Below, piece after piece: positions 49,501 through 58,197 of a stretch of 64,000 nucleotides of DNA. Each line of letters opens with the position of its first letter. Position 1 is the stretch's first letter. Under the pieces are notes generated by a model. That model was not told where the DNA came from and did not search any database. It worked only from the letters and a program-made list of their open reading frames with translations. The position numbers and the translations under genes are program-made. The stretch comes from Hyposmocoma kahamanoa (lineage: Eukaryota > Arthropoda > Insecta > Lepidoptera > Cosmopterigidae): the NCBI RefSeq assembly GCF_003589595.1, contig NW_020653711.1, forward strand, positions 3,999,402-4,063,401, in the 5' to 3' direction.

Positions 49501-52500
49501 GTCAGTTTATAAACTAGCATCTAAAATTGATGATATTTTGAAAGGGAGAGACATATCAAACTTAATAGAGTATTTAATTTTTGGATTTTTTTCTATCAGC
49601 TTAAATATGTTGAAAATATGTACATTGGATTGGATTGGAAATGTAACTTTTTTTTTCGGATATATATCGCGTATATTTGTTTGGTTCATGCGACCTGTAA
49701 AGAGTTCGAATCGTTGTTTGTTTGAAAAAACTAAATAATGCTCTGACAATATAGGATCGTTAGCGGGAGCGTTCCGGGCCCGGGAAGTTTTGTAATGTTC
49801 GAGGTTTGCCCGATATACCGCGTCTGTCTGGCCTGATCTTTAACGCAATTTAGATTAGAAAATAATCATTTCCAATGCGTTGCAATCGTGAAAACTCGTA
49901 AGAACTCGATGATAATAAATTCTGTGTTGAGAGCATCCTTCGTAATTTTTAGCAAAACGATTAGGTACTACGTAAACAATCGATAATAACTTGTACTGAG
50001 CCATTAAAGTCGTGATATCATATGCAGTTTCTTTCGAACTTCTGACTACTGAATGCATGCATTATTTTATTTTTCGTTGAATTTTAATGATGTTTTCCGT
50101 TACGACAATCGACTCAAAAAGAATTTGATTTTCAATGCTTGTCCAATATATTATATCACTTATATTAAGGTAGAAATTGACATTTTAATAAGAATAAGTG
50201 TCAGTCTTTGAACACTCATTGCATCAACCATCAAAAGTTAAACGTATTAAATAAATAACATTAAGTGGCAATTATACAATACAATATGATATGGAAGAAG
50301 AATACTCATTCAGCTTCCATTTAGATCTTGGTTTATCCTGATTTCAGAGAAATGGCAAGAAGTGTTGGAGAACATATAGACATAATAATAGGTGGTCATA
50401 GTCACAGTTTACTATGGAATGCATTAGATGCACCCAGCAAAGAAGTTATTTCTGGCCCTTATCCTGTTATTATGGGATCGCATTCTAAGCCTGAACACAA
50501 GGTAAGCCTACATAATGTAATCTATGACATCGACAATCTAATTTCTTTGAATCAGCAATGATTCTGATTTTTGATGAACAATGATCATTGAGCAATAGAT
50601 ATTCCAATGTTTAAACGACGGTATGCAGTAGAATTTCATATCAACAGCGTGACTTAATTGTTTAGGTAATACTAATTAGATATTTATGTGTATCTAAACG
50701 CAAAAAAAATAATATCCCAAGCGTCTGTGACAAGGTTATTAGGACTTGACTTATTAGGTTTTCATTCGCGGAAACACAGTTTCTATAGAAGTTGACATGT
50801 AACAAAATAAATACAATTTCTCTGTGTCCCATCAAACATTAGGTATACAAACATTTAGAAAGTATATTATAAATGTACTTATATGCTCTTCAGCAGACGA
50901 AACAAAACTACAACATTATATGGGTGTGCACATAGATCTAAGAAGTCAGTCAATAATTAACTCGATGATAGTTATTAAGTCAATTTTAATGACAATAATT
51001 GTAATGAAAAAGAAAGAAAAAAAAAGTATAATGTAAAATAGGATTACACGATAGTGGAAATTAAGAAGACTTCTAATAAGCAAGCTGTCACGGTAGTTAC
51101 AAACACAGAAAGCAGTACAAATAATCCTCCATATTATTGAAAGTAGCAAAGTTTACTGTGTTATTTTTACACCTATACATAAATTGTCGAGCCTGATTGC
51201 GTACAGCCTTGACTTAAAATAAATTACTTTAGTTTTTTACAAATTTCGTTCCTGTCACTGGTGCATAAGATAGTTAGTATCTTTGTTGTGTAATTCTAAT
51301 GTATAGACTATCTGAAAAGTGCTACTTCTGCATCTTTGCATCGTCACCTACAAAAAATCAAGTCTTGCGTGGAACGTTACCCATCAAGTGTGAACGGTTT
51401 ACTATTGTTGGTCGTGGGAATCGGATTTAATCTCAATTGTGGTCTATTTTTACTTGGGCTTCTCATAAGTGGTTGTACAGGCAAGCTCAAAAGTTCCTGT
51501 ATATTAAGGGCCCTAATTTTTGGAGCCGATTATTTATAATAACAACGCAACGTGCAGAAAGAGTAGATGTTTACGTTTTTACGTTCTGCGACCAATAGAC
51601 AAAGAGGATATTAAAAACAAGCTTGAGATGGTGAAGAAAAATTCGATAACCGAGGTCGAATGGTTTTTCTTGTAATTCACAATATGGCTCTGGGCGACGT
51701 AGGTTGTACTTATACAAACGTGATATACAATATAAACTGATAAGGTAGAATTTATGTGCTTATTAATCTTTTTTTAGGTACTGATTGTGACGGCTTCAGC
51801 ATTTACCAAATACTTAGGTAACTTGACTGTATACTTCGATAATGCTGGAGAATTGCAGGATTACTCGGGACAACCAGTGTTCCTTAACAGGTCTATTCCT
51901 GAAGGTAAAATCATAAGCATGAAGGGCATAAAGAAAATTTACCCATGATAAGGTTTTGCTGTATAGATTATAGGATTACTTGCTAAAAAGAATATAGGCT
52001 ATCTCTCAACGAAATGGTCAGAGGTTCTCCACTTCCTAATTGGATGCTGCTTATTTCTTCTACACGCATGTGTAGTTTAGATGCTTGTAAATTCTGGGTA
52101 CCTACTTTTAACATGGCTTTTCATGGATATCGTGGACCCTGTTAAATCATAACTATTAGATAGTAAATTTTCCTTTTACCCAAATCCGTACATTTTTACA
52201 ATGGCTTTTTTAAATCAATGCCGATGTCTTGTTTTTTGTTTTATTCATTATATATTACTTTGTATTTCTCAGACCCAGAAATAAAAACCCTCTTAGAGCC
52301 ATATAAGCAAGAGCTCCACATCAAAGTGCATGAGGTAGTTGGCTATGCCAACGAGAACTTCGTTGATAAGCAGTGTGGTGCAGGTGAATGCGCACTGGGA
52401 GATTTGGCTGCTGATGCTTATGTTAATGCTGTGAGTAAAATCGATAAAAAGACCGAATTAGCGATGGAAGGGCCATGTGGACTACCGTAAATCCTTGAAT

Positions 52501-55457
52501 ACTAAATCATGTGTGTTAATAAGTTTCCAGATAGGTACTGTTATAATAAATAGGAAAAAATTACGAAGTTGGTAAGAAATCATTTCAAATACAGCCCTTT
52601 TTGCACATTTTGGTTTTATATTTACTGGGTTTTTAAGCCTTTTTTAGTTTGCTAGCATGTCTCTGTCGAAAAGTCAAAATTGAAATACTGCACAGACTCA
52701 AACTGGAGTAGCCAGCGCAAATTGTTTGAGCAATAACAGCTGGAGATATCAAATCGTTTTTCCATCCCCTAAACCTATCGACCTGATGATAACTATATTC
52801 GTGTCTTGGCGGATTTAAACATCAATCTCTATAATACTATTGCTTGTAATATACAATTTGGACGGAAATGCTGATATACACTGTAACATGAACTCTGAAT
52901 AGAACTTTTTCAAAATTGTAAGTTGCGTTTATTCATGTCAAAGGGACACACGACCGCTCCTAGCCCACAAATCATTTGACTGTTTCATCTCAGTGGACGA
53001 CGGGCAATTTTTTCTTCCCGTACTTCACCTATGTTCTCTTCAGTGGACCATGGGCATTTAATTTTTCCTGCAGCTCACCATTATGGACTCACTTATTGCC
53101 TGGACTGATAATTGATTTTAGCCCCTGACATCAAAAGACAGGAATGTATTGATTTACATTCTTCGGATACTAGGAGGGAGCTTCATTATATTTGTCAGTC
53201 ATCGAAAATACCGAAACCGATTGGGGCATAATTGGTGTGATATTAAGTGTACACTGTCTGCAAATCTTATTGGGTTTATGTTATCTTTTTGATTTCCTTT
53301 TTTTCAAACCAACATAGCAGATATGGTTTTTTGATAGAGGCTAAACAGTTTATCTCTTCACTTGCAGACACTGGAGATGAAACTTAATAAATTGCCACTA
53401 GTGTCATTTTTAATGAGGAATATGATTAGAGGCTCGATTCCCAAAGGAGGTGACTATATTACTTTTACTTTCTTTACTAAATATATGTAATTAGTGCTTA
53501 ATCTGTAATAATATCTTGTGTATGATCGATATTAAGTACCTGTCCTTGTTAATGGACGCAACCACGTAATTAAGTGGATATCAACGATTATTTAACACTA
53601 TTTGAGAGTTGTCAACGTTCTGGTTCAACAATTGTTGAACCAGAACTGTGATGAGTGACTTCAATAAACAGGTCAAGATCATTATTAAGGCCTTATAAAT
53701 TAAGCACAGGTTCTTTGTCACTGGAGTTGGTATTATTTAAGATGCTTATGTTATCGGATTAAACTTTAAATACTGCTTAAGATGAGGCTCAAGATCTGAG
53801 TCGATCGATGTAGTCAATACGCTATAATAATATCCAGTGAAACAGTATTTACGGATTAAGAGGCTTCGGTTCGCCTCTTTGTCCGGTGGCGCAGTCGAGA
53901 CCAAAAGCAGTGAACTGCAAAGTGTCAGTGTAAAAAACAGCATTTAACTTGCATTAGCAAAAATTTACAGAAAACGAGCACATTTGCAGAGCTCTTAATA
54001 GTTATACTATTTCAATAAGCATTTTGTCCTCTATGGAGAAATAAAAGAATGCATGATATATGATACGTCAATGTTTTTGTGTATAAATTTCATTGTTAAG
54101 TTATTTTTAATTGTTTTTGCACTTAAAGTCTGTAATGTATCACCGAGCTATATATTAATACGAACCTAAGAATATTTTTTCTTTTTGAGTGTGCCTGTTT
54201 TTGTAACCTTTATTTAATGTGATTTTAAATCACAGCTCCATACGACGTTTAGTTTAATCATATAATATTATGTTGGACATACTAATGAGTGATTACGTAA
54301 GAACAAATTACGTTTATTATCTACAAGAATCACTTAGAATAGATCAAAGTTACTTATTGTTATAAGTTTTTCTTTATTTTTTTTTATGGTAAGAGAGAGA
54401 GAGGTAGCCCCGATTCGGCAAACAGCGCTGGTTTGAATTTAATCAGACAGATAGAATTTTTCTTTATGTTGGTTCGACTTTTGTATCGATATTAATGACA
54501 AACTAGTAGAGTATCTTCTTAAAAAATATATATCATAGTGGTAAAAGCATCATGATTTTCAACAAAATATTTTATTTTATTTCAGACATAACCCGAGGTT
54601 CGATAATAAACACTCTACCATTCACAAACAAGGTGGTTTCATTTAAGTTGCTCGGCAAATATCTTGTGGAGGCATTAGAGATTTGTATGACGACGTACTG
54701 GATCAAAAAACCTTTCAATGGGCCATTTATGCCGCATATTTCTGGTAAACAATAGTATTATTATTTTTTATAGAATACCTGTTTAACAGATAATCGACTT
54801 ATACAATAGAAATACTTACGTACTATTATTAGATTATTCAACATTTTTTGCACATTGTTTTGGCCGCATTATTAGAAATGTCTTAGAGTGCAATAAAGAA
54901 TGAATTTTGCATTTGCAATGAATTTTATTTTTATTTTTTAAAATTTTTAGGAATGAAACTAACTTTAAACACGACGTCAGCTAAAGTGGACTCTATCTTG
55001 GTGAAAGTTGGTGATGAATTTGAGCCTTTAGACAATGACAAAGAGTACCAAATTAGTACCCTGAAGTTTTTGCTACAGGGAGGTAATGGATTCAAGGTAG
55101 GTCTATCCAAAGGGTTGAAACCACGCTGACCTAATTGTATATGGTCTGTGCGGTGGATTCCATTAGAGATTTCATTAAAGAGATTTAATTTAAATCATGA
55201 AAACAAATACTAAAGAAAACATTTACAATATGAGAAAGAGGCAGAGAGACAGAGGGAGGAGCATTGACTTACAATTTGTAAGTCAATGGGGAGAGGAAAA
55301 GAAGTTAAGTGATTATTGTTGGGTTTTACAGGTGTTAAAGGAGCACGGATATGATCCGATTGTAATTGGAAACGACGCAGAACTTTTAGAAAAATATATC
55401 AGAAAAATCACACCAATCACACCAACATTGGATAACAGACTTGTTATAATAGAATAA
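31452..55457 (+). CDS. Secreted 5'-nucleotidase/apyrase family protein, 11 exons
   Basis: Coding exons: 31452-31583, 48066-48288, 48458-48655, 48958-49088, 50348-50501, 51778-51904, 52273-52430, 53368-53449, 54586-54744, 54951-55096, 55332-55457; all introns GT-AG, all phases fit. The product (544 residues, if one extra C in exon 1 is ignored) has a signal peptide, then the metallophosphatase domain with D40/H42 (NDFHD), D90 (NAGDVFQG), N122-H123-E124 (GNHEFD), H221 (SHCGLE) and H245/H247 (GGHSHS), the two-metal site of the family. The C-terminal domain runs from about 322. There, relative to human CD73, the clamp Phe residues remain (F414 in LPF, F494 in KFLLQGG) but Arg354 is G357, Asn390 is M390 and Asp506 is N500. 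No hydrophobic GPI-anchor tail follows (ends RLVIIE), so the protein is probably secreted. Known family members hydrolyse extracellular nucleotides; whether this one does is uncertain. The frameshift in exon 1 leaves open that this allele is inactive. Confidence 0.88.
31615..31725 (-). repeat. Family R SINE fragment just after exon 1
   Basis: TTGAATTGATATTCAATTAT, then GTGAAATTACTCCACTAGTT and AATACAAAGATCGAACACTC, with ACTCAGAAAAAAC duplicated at the end. It begins about 31 bp after the exon 1 donor. Confidence 0.75.
31726..32555. other. Intron 1, unassigned part
   Basis: AT-rich; no frame with motifs and no repeat family recognised. Confidence 0.4.
32559..32828 (-). repeat. Family S repeat in intron 1
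   Basis: From GTAGCAGTAGTGCTCCTTGT to GTCGCTTTCCACCGGGCGCA, near full length. Confidence 0.8.
32860..33115. other. Unassigned GC-richer block in intron 1
   Basis: About 250 bp with higher GC than its surroundings and a 78-codon minus frame (32865-33101) without recognised motifs. It could be a piece of a mobile element. Confidence 0.35.
33126..33339 (-). repeat. tRNA-derived SINE (CTGCCTCCGTGGCC head family)
   Basis: Complete copy with (TAA)n tail at 33129-33140; minus-strand B box AGGTTCGATTCCCGA near 33275 is intact. Confidence 0.85.
33475..34015. repeat. Family G copy 2, split by family F
   Basis: The left piece GTGGAATTACCTATTTGGCA ends at about 33521; the right piece resumes by about 33830 with CTCTTGGAGATGGAATATTT and TATTGAGAACCCCTATTTT. 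A family F copy lies between. Confidence 0.65.
33522..33690. mobile_element. Family F fold-back repeat inside family G
   Basis: Reverse-oriented F with GACCATGGGAACCGTAAAGG, GAAACGCCGGTTTGTTTGAA and the right arm CCGGAATAATAGTTTCATTT. Confidence 0.75.
34635..34705 (+). repeat. tRNA-like SINE head
   Basis: CGTGGTCGAGTGGCTTGCAC is A-box-like; a B box is not intact. A matching head with an intact B box (GGATTCGATTCCCGGCC) lies at 63660-63740 on the minus strand. Confidence 0.6.
34905..35230 (-). repeat. Family H repeat, arm 1 of a distant inverted pair
   Basis: Contains TCTCAAACATGCTCGGAAAT, TTTGCATTCCTTTCAAAAAA, GGCGACTTCTTCCCGGCCAA, TCCACTTCTCTAAACTTTTA and, at the end, ACCGCTTTTTTTAAAAAAAG. 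The same blocks in reverse complement fill 40765-41060. Confidence 0.75.
35697..37430 (-). pseudogene. Decayed LINE with RT domain in intron 1
   Basis: Minus-strand pieces in order from the right: NSFFANIGRNLAERMG (37387 down), the RT block KCLAVFLDLAKAFDTV with the first catalytic Asp (36840-36770), YGVPQGSIIGPTLFLIYINE (about 36640-36580), SFADDTAL (second catalytic pair, about 36545), KYLGILVDETLSFKEHM (about 36280-36230) and a C-terminal frame at 35697-35888. Frameshifts, an insert near 37040-37195 and one near 35925-36120 break it. Motif style is CR1/Jockey-like but differs from the LINE at 18290. Confidence 0.8.
37990..38075 (+). repeat. LINE 3'-end scrap
   Basis: GTGTGCATGTTACATCGTCG and GTCACTTTTCATCAGGTGAG match the 3' end of the LINE fragment at 56670-57015 (TCATCGTCACTTTTTATCAG). 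Confidence 0.55.
38663..38790 (+). repeat. tRNA-derived SINE (GGTGGCTCAATGG head)
   Basis: A box-like GTGGTGGCTCAATGG and B box-like AGGTTTGATTCCGG; family as at 8106 and 21398. Confidence 0.65.
38792..38975 (-). repeat. Family S repeat, truncated
   Basis: From TAGCAGTAGAGCTCCTTGTG to CCTGAGGGTGACAGGCGCAG; the other third is missing. Confidence 0.75.
39346..39390 (+). repeat. Family S end fragment
   Basis: AATATCAAGTGACGGGCGAA then GCGCCTGATGGTAAGTACAC; only the first 45 bp of S. Confidence 0.65.
39504..39548. repeat. Inverted repeat around CATTGTGTCTTG
   Basis: CATTGTGTCTTG and CAAGACACAATG form a perfect 12 bp stem around a 21 nt loop. It sits in a CpG-richer patch (39400-39590) with GCGCGCGCAATCGCGCAC and ACACGCGCC; possibly part of a small MITE. 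Confidence 0.5.
40765..41060 (+). repeat. Family H repeat, arm 2 of a distant inverted pair
   Basis: ACCGCCTTTTAAAAAAATAA, CGGAACTTTTCGACC, AAGTTTAGAGAAGTGGACAG, GTCGGGAAGAAGTCGC and TTTCCGAGCATGTTTG; reverse complement of 34905-35230 with moderate divergence. Confidence 0.75.
41061..42215. other. Intron 1, unassigned part
   Basis: AT-rich; short frames only, none with a motif. Confidence 0.35.
42222..42471 (+). repeat. Family K tRNA-derived SINE
   Basis: Head TAGTCTAATGGTTTGACCTA, body GAAGAAGGTTCACAAACCCC, end GTGCCCAGCAGAGGGACGTA followed by a GATGATGATG tail. Same family as 14835-15125. Confidence 0.7.
42728..43010. repeat. Family F copy with an internal insert
   Basis: TTAGGAAATGAAACTATTTT opens the copy; TTTTCAAACAAACCAACGTT and CAGGTCCCGTGATCATGAC close it. 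Between about 42765 and 42940 is foreign sequence. Confidence 0.6.
43012..43100 (+). repeat. Family S fragment
   Basis: TAAGTCCCAAGTGCCTGTAG, then CTTCAAAATCGGAACGCAGT and GACGAGAAGAGCTCTATT. The part after the CAGTAATG word is shortened. Confidence 0.65.
43632..44105 (-). repeat. Family S repeat split by a solo-LTR-like insert
   Basis: S runs to GTGAGCGTTACTGT (43673) and resumes at GTGTTCCAGTTTTGAAGG (43944 on), continuing to GTTATAGACATACTTGTCGT. The insert lies in between. Confidence 0.75.
43674..43941. mobile_element. Candidate solo LTR (TG...CA, 4 bp duplication)
   Basis: A 268 bp insert that starts TGTGACGATGCGATC and ends GCCACA, flanked by CTGT on both sides (43670-43673, 43942-43945). 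TG..CA ends and a 4 bp duplication fit the single LTR left after recombination of a Ty3/Gypsy-type retrotransposon. No internal region, primer site or coding part is present. No poly(A) signal was noticed, so the call is moderate. Confidence 0.55.
44125..44270. repeat. Family G copy 3, partial
   Basis: AAATGGGACCACTATGGAGT, ACCCTCTATCCAACAAAAAA and GAATTGAGAACCTCCTCGTT match copy 1. Confidence 0.65.
44300..44420. repeat. Family F fragment
   Basis: GCCATGGTCATAGGACCCGT, TTGGTTTGTTTGAAAAATAA and GTAATAATCACGAAAACCTA. Decayed. Confidence 0.6.
45138..45849 (-). mobile_element. Non-autonomous hAT element, 712 bp
   Basis: Perfect 17 bp terminal inverted repeats (TAGAGATGCCACGAATA) and a perfect 8 bp target duplication GTAAGGAT (45130-45137, 45850-45857), both hAT hallmarks. 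Many ATTCGG/CCGAAT words lie near both ends, as expected for subterminal transposase-binding sites. It retains only the C-terminal end of a transposase on the minus strand. Confidence 0.92.
45324..45557 (-). pseudogene. hAT transposase C-terminal (dimerisation) fragment
   Basis: 77 codons. PSLSKFAKIYPSSPGSSVYS then ERLFSEAGIVYEEKRDRLLP is the hAT C-terminal dimerisation motif (LSxxAxxYLxxPASSxxSERxFSxAG..xxKRxRLxP). The DDE part is lost, hence a deletion derivative. Confidence 0.88.
46260..47890. other. Intron 1, distal part
   Basis: AT-rich without recognised genes. A (TG)n-rich tract lies at 46725-46855. The frame at about 46040-46255 has no motif I can name. Confidence 0.4.
46725..46855. 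repeat. (TG)n-rich microsatellite
   Basis: Imperfect TG/TGTATG repeats with a pure (GT)n core near 46807-46822. Confidence 0.8.
47900..48040. repeat. Family F remnant directly before exon 2
   Basis: CAGATCTAAATCGTGTGGC, GATTGGTTTGTTTGAAAAAC and AAAAAATAGTTTCATTTCCA. It ends some 25 bp before the exon 2 acceptor, so it may contribute branch-site sequence. Confidence 0.65.
48066..48288 (+). CDS. Nucleotidase exon 2 (metal motif II)
   Basis: Acceptor TTTGTTTCAG, donor CAT|GTAAGT. Encodes residues 44-118 with NAGDVFQGT (D90 bridges the two metals in the family) and the Cys pair C55/C62 equivalent to a family disulfide. A decayed paralogue lies at 63368. Confidence 0.92.
48458..48655 (+). CDS. 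Nucleotidase exon 3 (GNHE motif)
   Basis: Acceptor AATTTCAG, donor GCC|GTAAGT. Encodes residues 119-184 with AIGNHEFDDG, carrying the catalytic Asn-His pair, and KIGIIGLITPDTA. Confidence 0.92.
48958..49088 (+). CDS. Nucleotidase exon 4 (metal His)
   Basis: Acceptor AATTGCAG, donor GATAA|GTAAGT. Encodes residues 185-227 plus two bases, with DIIIVLSHCGLEVD; H221 is a metal ligand. Confidence 0.92.
49640..49905. repeat. Family F copy in intron 4, interrupted
   Basis: TCGCGTATATTTGTTTGGTT and CGTTGTTTGTTTGAAAAAAC, then a roughly 110 bp GC-rich insert (49745-49850), then AATCATTTCCAATGCGTTGC. Confidence 0.6.
50348..50501 (+). CDS. Nucleotidase exon 5 (GGHSH motif)
   Basis: Acceptor GATTTCAG, donor AAG|GTAAGC. 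Encodes residues 228-279 with IDIIIGGHSHSLLW (H245, H247) and GPYPVIMGSHSKPEHK. Confidence 0.92.
51778..51904 (+). CDS. Nucleotidase exon 6
   Basis: Acceptor TTTTTTTAG, donor GAAG|GTAAAA. Encodes residues 280-321 plus one base: VLIVTASAFTKYLGNLTVYF, the strand and linker leading to the C-terminal domain. Confidence 0.92.
52273..52430 (+). CDS. Nucleotidase exon 7 (start of substrate domain)
   Basis: Acceptor TATTTCTCAG, donor GCT|GTGAGT. Encodes residues 322-374. The Cys pair C356/C361 of QCGAGECALGDLAADAYVNA matches human C353/C358, but the Arg right after the first Cys (R354 in CD73) is Gly. Confidence 0.92.
53368..53449 (+). CDS. Nucleotidase exon 8 (degenerate NGGGIR motif)
   Basis: Acceptor CACTTGCAG, donor GGAG|GTGACT. 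Encodes residues 375-401 with SFLMRNMIRGSIPKGD. The family motif here is N-G/S-G-G-I-R; only I394-R395 remain. Confidence 0.82.
54586..54744 (+). CDS. Nucleotidase exon 9 (LPF clamp)
   Basis: Acceptor TTATTTCAG, donor TCTG|GTAAAC. Encodes residues 402-454 with ITRGSIINTLPFTNKVV and LLGKYLVEALE. The usual GEFLQVSG block reads NGPFMPHISG. Confidence 0.92.
54951..55096 (+). CDS. Nucleotidase exon 10 (FLLQGGNGF)
   Basis: Acceptor AATTTTTAG, donor AAG|GTAGGT. Encodes residues 455-503 and ends KFLLQGGNGFK; the family has GGDGF, where the Asp holds the ribose. Confidence 0.92.
55332..55457 (+). CDS. Nucleotidase exon 11 (C-terminus)
   Basis: Acceptor GTTTTACAG. Encodes residues 504-544 and the TAA stop; ends TLDNRLVIIE with no membrane or GPI tail. 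Confidence 0.9.
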   Translation: MLKEHGYDPIVIGNDAELLEKYIRKITPITPTLDNRLVIIE

Positions 55458-55731
55458 TGCTAGCGACCTAGCATGGATATATTTAATTCGAAATCTTTGA
55501 ATATTTAAATTTTGATTTAGTTTGTTTCTATCTAGACTAATTTATACTCGATATTAAAAAAACATGTTAATGGTGCGTGCTAGTTGCAAGGTCATTCTTC
55601 CCCGTTATGTTCCGGAGTGCGCTCGTGAATACCTAGCTTACAAAGATGTTTAATCTTTGTAACATTATCTATATACTTTGTTATTTATTACCATAACCCA
55701 AGTTCCATTTATCACAACATAAATAAATACA

Positions 55732-55737
55732 ATGAAT
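55732..55737 (+). terminator. Possible poly(A) signal of the nucleotidase gene
   Basis: AATAAA about 275 bp after the stop; no earlier AATAAA was noticed. Confidence 0.4.
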
Positions 55738-56012
55738 TAGTTCAGTCTATGTATCTGAATGTTAATTATTATAAACTAAGAACATAAAAGGAGCTAGAAT
55801 GGTACCTTGTGGAACCGCAGGTCCATGTTAAAATATACCTTTCTGTAAAACTATCGAAATGTAAATTTGTATATTTTACTAGTATTAAGTAGTTGTGTAG
55901 TTGAATATTTTGTAGATATATTACTATTACATATAATATAGATTAACACACTTGTTAAAGTAGAGATTAAAGTGATAGTAAATTAGTGCATACGACCTCA
56001 TACAAATTTAGT

Positions 56013-56265
56013 AGCTGTAGAGCTCGTTGTGCAAGAGTTTGTCTAGGGAAATACTGCCACCTTATCTATTTTTGCTACCAAATAGTAATGCGGCCAATAC
56101 TGCGTTGGGATTTTAATGTGTGAAACTACAGGCATATGGGGCTTATCAACAGACGCAGAGGCAGTGTCTCTCAGACCTATGCGATTTAAAGCTCTAAGTG
56201 GCACTGCAACTGTTATGGACAGGCGTGTCACTTATCACCAGTCGCACGACTTGTTCGTGACGTCA
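56013..56265 (-). repeat. Family S repeat
   Basis: From GTAGAGCTCGTTGTGCAAGA to AGTCGCACGACTTGTTCGTG; a deletion removes most of the GTCAACTTATGTCTCAGG part. Confidence 0.75.
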
Positions 56266-56669
56266 TTTGAAATCATATTAATATAGTATGTGTCGCTTGT
56301 CATTTTCGATATGAGATTTTTTTATCTACGATATGACTATAGAATGTGATAAAAAGGTGGTGACTGTATTTCAACTGGTGATCACATATACGCATGATAA
56401 CAAAGGAGGTGATTTTACTTCCAAATTACCAATGATTTACGGAAAAATGTTTTTTGCAAATGGTGAATTAGTTTCGTTAGGTAAAGTATAGTTGGACCTT
56501 TTTGCTTCTAAAAAAGGATCCGTCTTAGTAGCTCCGGTTTTGCGATGGCAGTATAGTTATTTGTTATACAGAAATTTTCCCACATAGTAAATTTGTTTGT
56601 TGCTAATTCCCTTCAACATATATGTGAAAGAAAACTCCTATTCAATTACTACGAAGCGACTTATAGGTA

Positions 56670-57015
56670 ACTCGGACTTAGGCAAAGCTGCAGAGCATTG
56701 AACACCGCAGTAAAGTTGCCTGCTTATCCGTTTTCTACAGGATATATTACGCAAAGTGTGCGATGGACGGAAATGCACGAATTAATTCTACCTACCCCTT
56801 TTCATCACCGGGGGACTAGACGTAGGCTTTGGTTCCACGCCTATGTTGTACATATTCCAAGGAAGTTACGTTTTCACATCTATATGTCGAACGTTATAAC
56901 TTGGGCCTTTTTAAGGCGAGAGTGAATAGGTATTATTTAGGTGTACATGCTCCATCATCGACCTCATCGTCACTTTTTATCAGGTGTGATGGAGGTCAAA
57001 TGTGCACTTATATGT
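56670..57015 (+). pseudogene. Non-LTR retrotransposon 3' fragment
   Basis: Two frames: LPTPFHHRGTRRRLWFHAYV, then after a frameshift ERYNLGLFKARVNRYYLG, the familiar LINE terminus (YNLGxFKxRVNRxLLG). The tail TCATCGTCACTTTTTATCAG is shared with 37990-38075. Confidence 0.75.
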
Positions 57016-57158
57016 AATAAAAAAGTAATCATTTAATTTTTGGCAATGTATTTTGTGAAATATGAAGTTACGGAGTTATCCATTATGAAGTAATGGCACT
57101 ATGGCATTTGCATCACATTGACAGTCGCTTACACAGATGGCTAAAGTCGAACAGTCGC

Positions 57159-57168
57159 NNNNNNNNNN
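57159..57168. other. Assembly gap (10 N)
   Basis: Ten undetermined bases. The word ACAGTCGC occurs just before the gap and again about 30 bp upstream, so a short repeat may have caused it. Confidence 0.99.
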
Positions 57169-57210
57169 CAATGCGATATTTGTGCTATGAGCTATGCTAA
57201 CAAATTAATA

Positions 57211-57402
57211 TAGGGTGTTTTCAAATTAGACGTTTATAGAACTGCAGTGGTGCCACTGTGGCGCTACATCACTAATTTTTATACAATATTTAGAGGCACA
57301 GTTGCAGCGCCACTGCGCGTCACTTGTGCAGTCGCAATAAGTGAACTGACTAACTGAAGTCATTGCAGCGCCTTTATAAGCGTGTAATTTGAAAGCGCCC
57401 TA
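57211..57402. mobile_element. Short MITE with TAGGGTG ends
   Basis: Left end TAGGGTGTTTTCAAATTAGA, right end reverse-complemented TAGGGCGCTTTCAAATTACA; 22 bp arms with three differences. The interior has CAGTGGTGCCACTGTGGCGC. No clear target duplication; hAT-like by TIR style only. Confidence 0.65.
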
Positions 57403-57739
57403 AGTCGTAGCTTTGCGTGTCGTCGCGACATCATGATGTGAGAACTATTTTATCTCAAACACCCACTCACCGGTGTGCAGTCTTCCTTATTAGCTATTTT
57501 TAGTTTTTTTTTTATAAATGAATAAGTAATGTTACAGGGATAAAATAGATTATAAGTGTAAAGTGATTATGTTATCTTTTGTGATATTACAATGCAGTGC
57601 TGTTGAGTACAAAGAAATGTTATTTTTATAATATACGCAAAATAGAATTTTTTAAAACAATTAGTCTTTGATTTATGTTTCCAGAGCCTGTATTGACATT
57701 CCTCGTATTTGTGTATCTGAAAGAGAGAAAACTTTGATT

Positions 57740-58010
57740 CAATTTTTAACTAACTTCAAAAAAAGGAGGAGGTTCTCAATTCGACTGTATTTTTATCGTA
57801 CGTATGTTACGCCATAATTTGTGAACCGAGTTTGATGATTTGTTTTTTGTTGGAAAGTGGTTACCTCTGTATTGACCCCATTTAAATTTGAAAAAATATT
57901 CCACCTCTAAGGGTAGCAAACTAGGGAATTAATCCGGTTTCGAGCACTTACCGGTAACCGATTTCAATAAAACTTGGCAAATAGATGTAATTCCACAAAC
58001 TTGGTTGGTT
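57740..58010. repeat. Family G copy 4
   Basis: Reverse orientation to copy 1: GGAGGAGGTTCTCAATTCGA, TTTTGTTGGAAAGTGGTTAC and AGATGTAATTCCACAAAC. Confidence 0.7.
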
Positions 58011-58179
58011 TTTTAGTACTCTGTACTAAGATTATTAACATATATATAACTGGAGATCTGTCACACAGGTTAGTTCCTAGTATAGACTCCAGTCTCTTGC
58101 AAAGGTACCCTGTTATTTAAGCATTTTCATGTAAATTACATTGTAAAAACTTTGTACCCTTGTAAGAGTAAAATAAAGA

Positions 58180-58197
58180 TTATTATTATTATTATAT
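58180..58197. repeat. (ATT)n microsatellite
   Basis: Short run of ATT repeats after AATAAAG, which looks like the tail of a small retroposed sequence. Confidence 0.6.

Noticed and set aside
52431..52490. Exon 7 reading through its donor to a stop at 52488 as the true C-terminus
   Set aside because: The read-through translation does not look like the family, while exons 8-11 continue it in phase with recognisable motifs.
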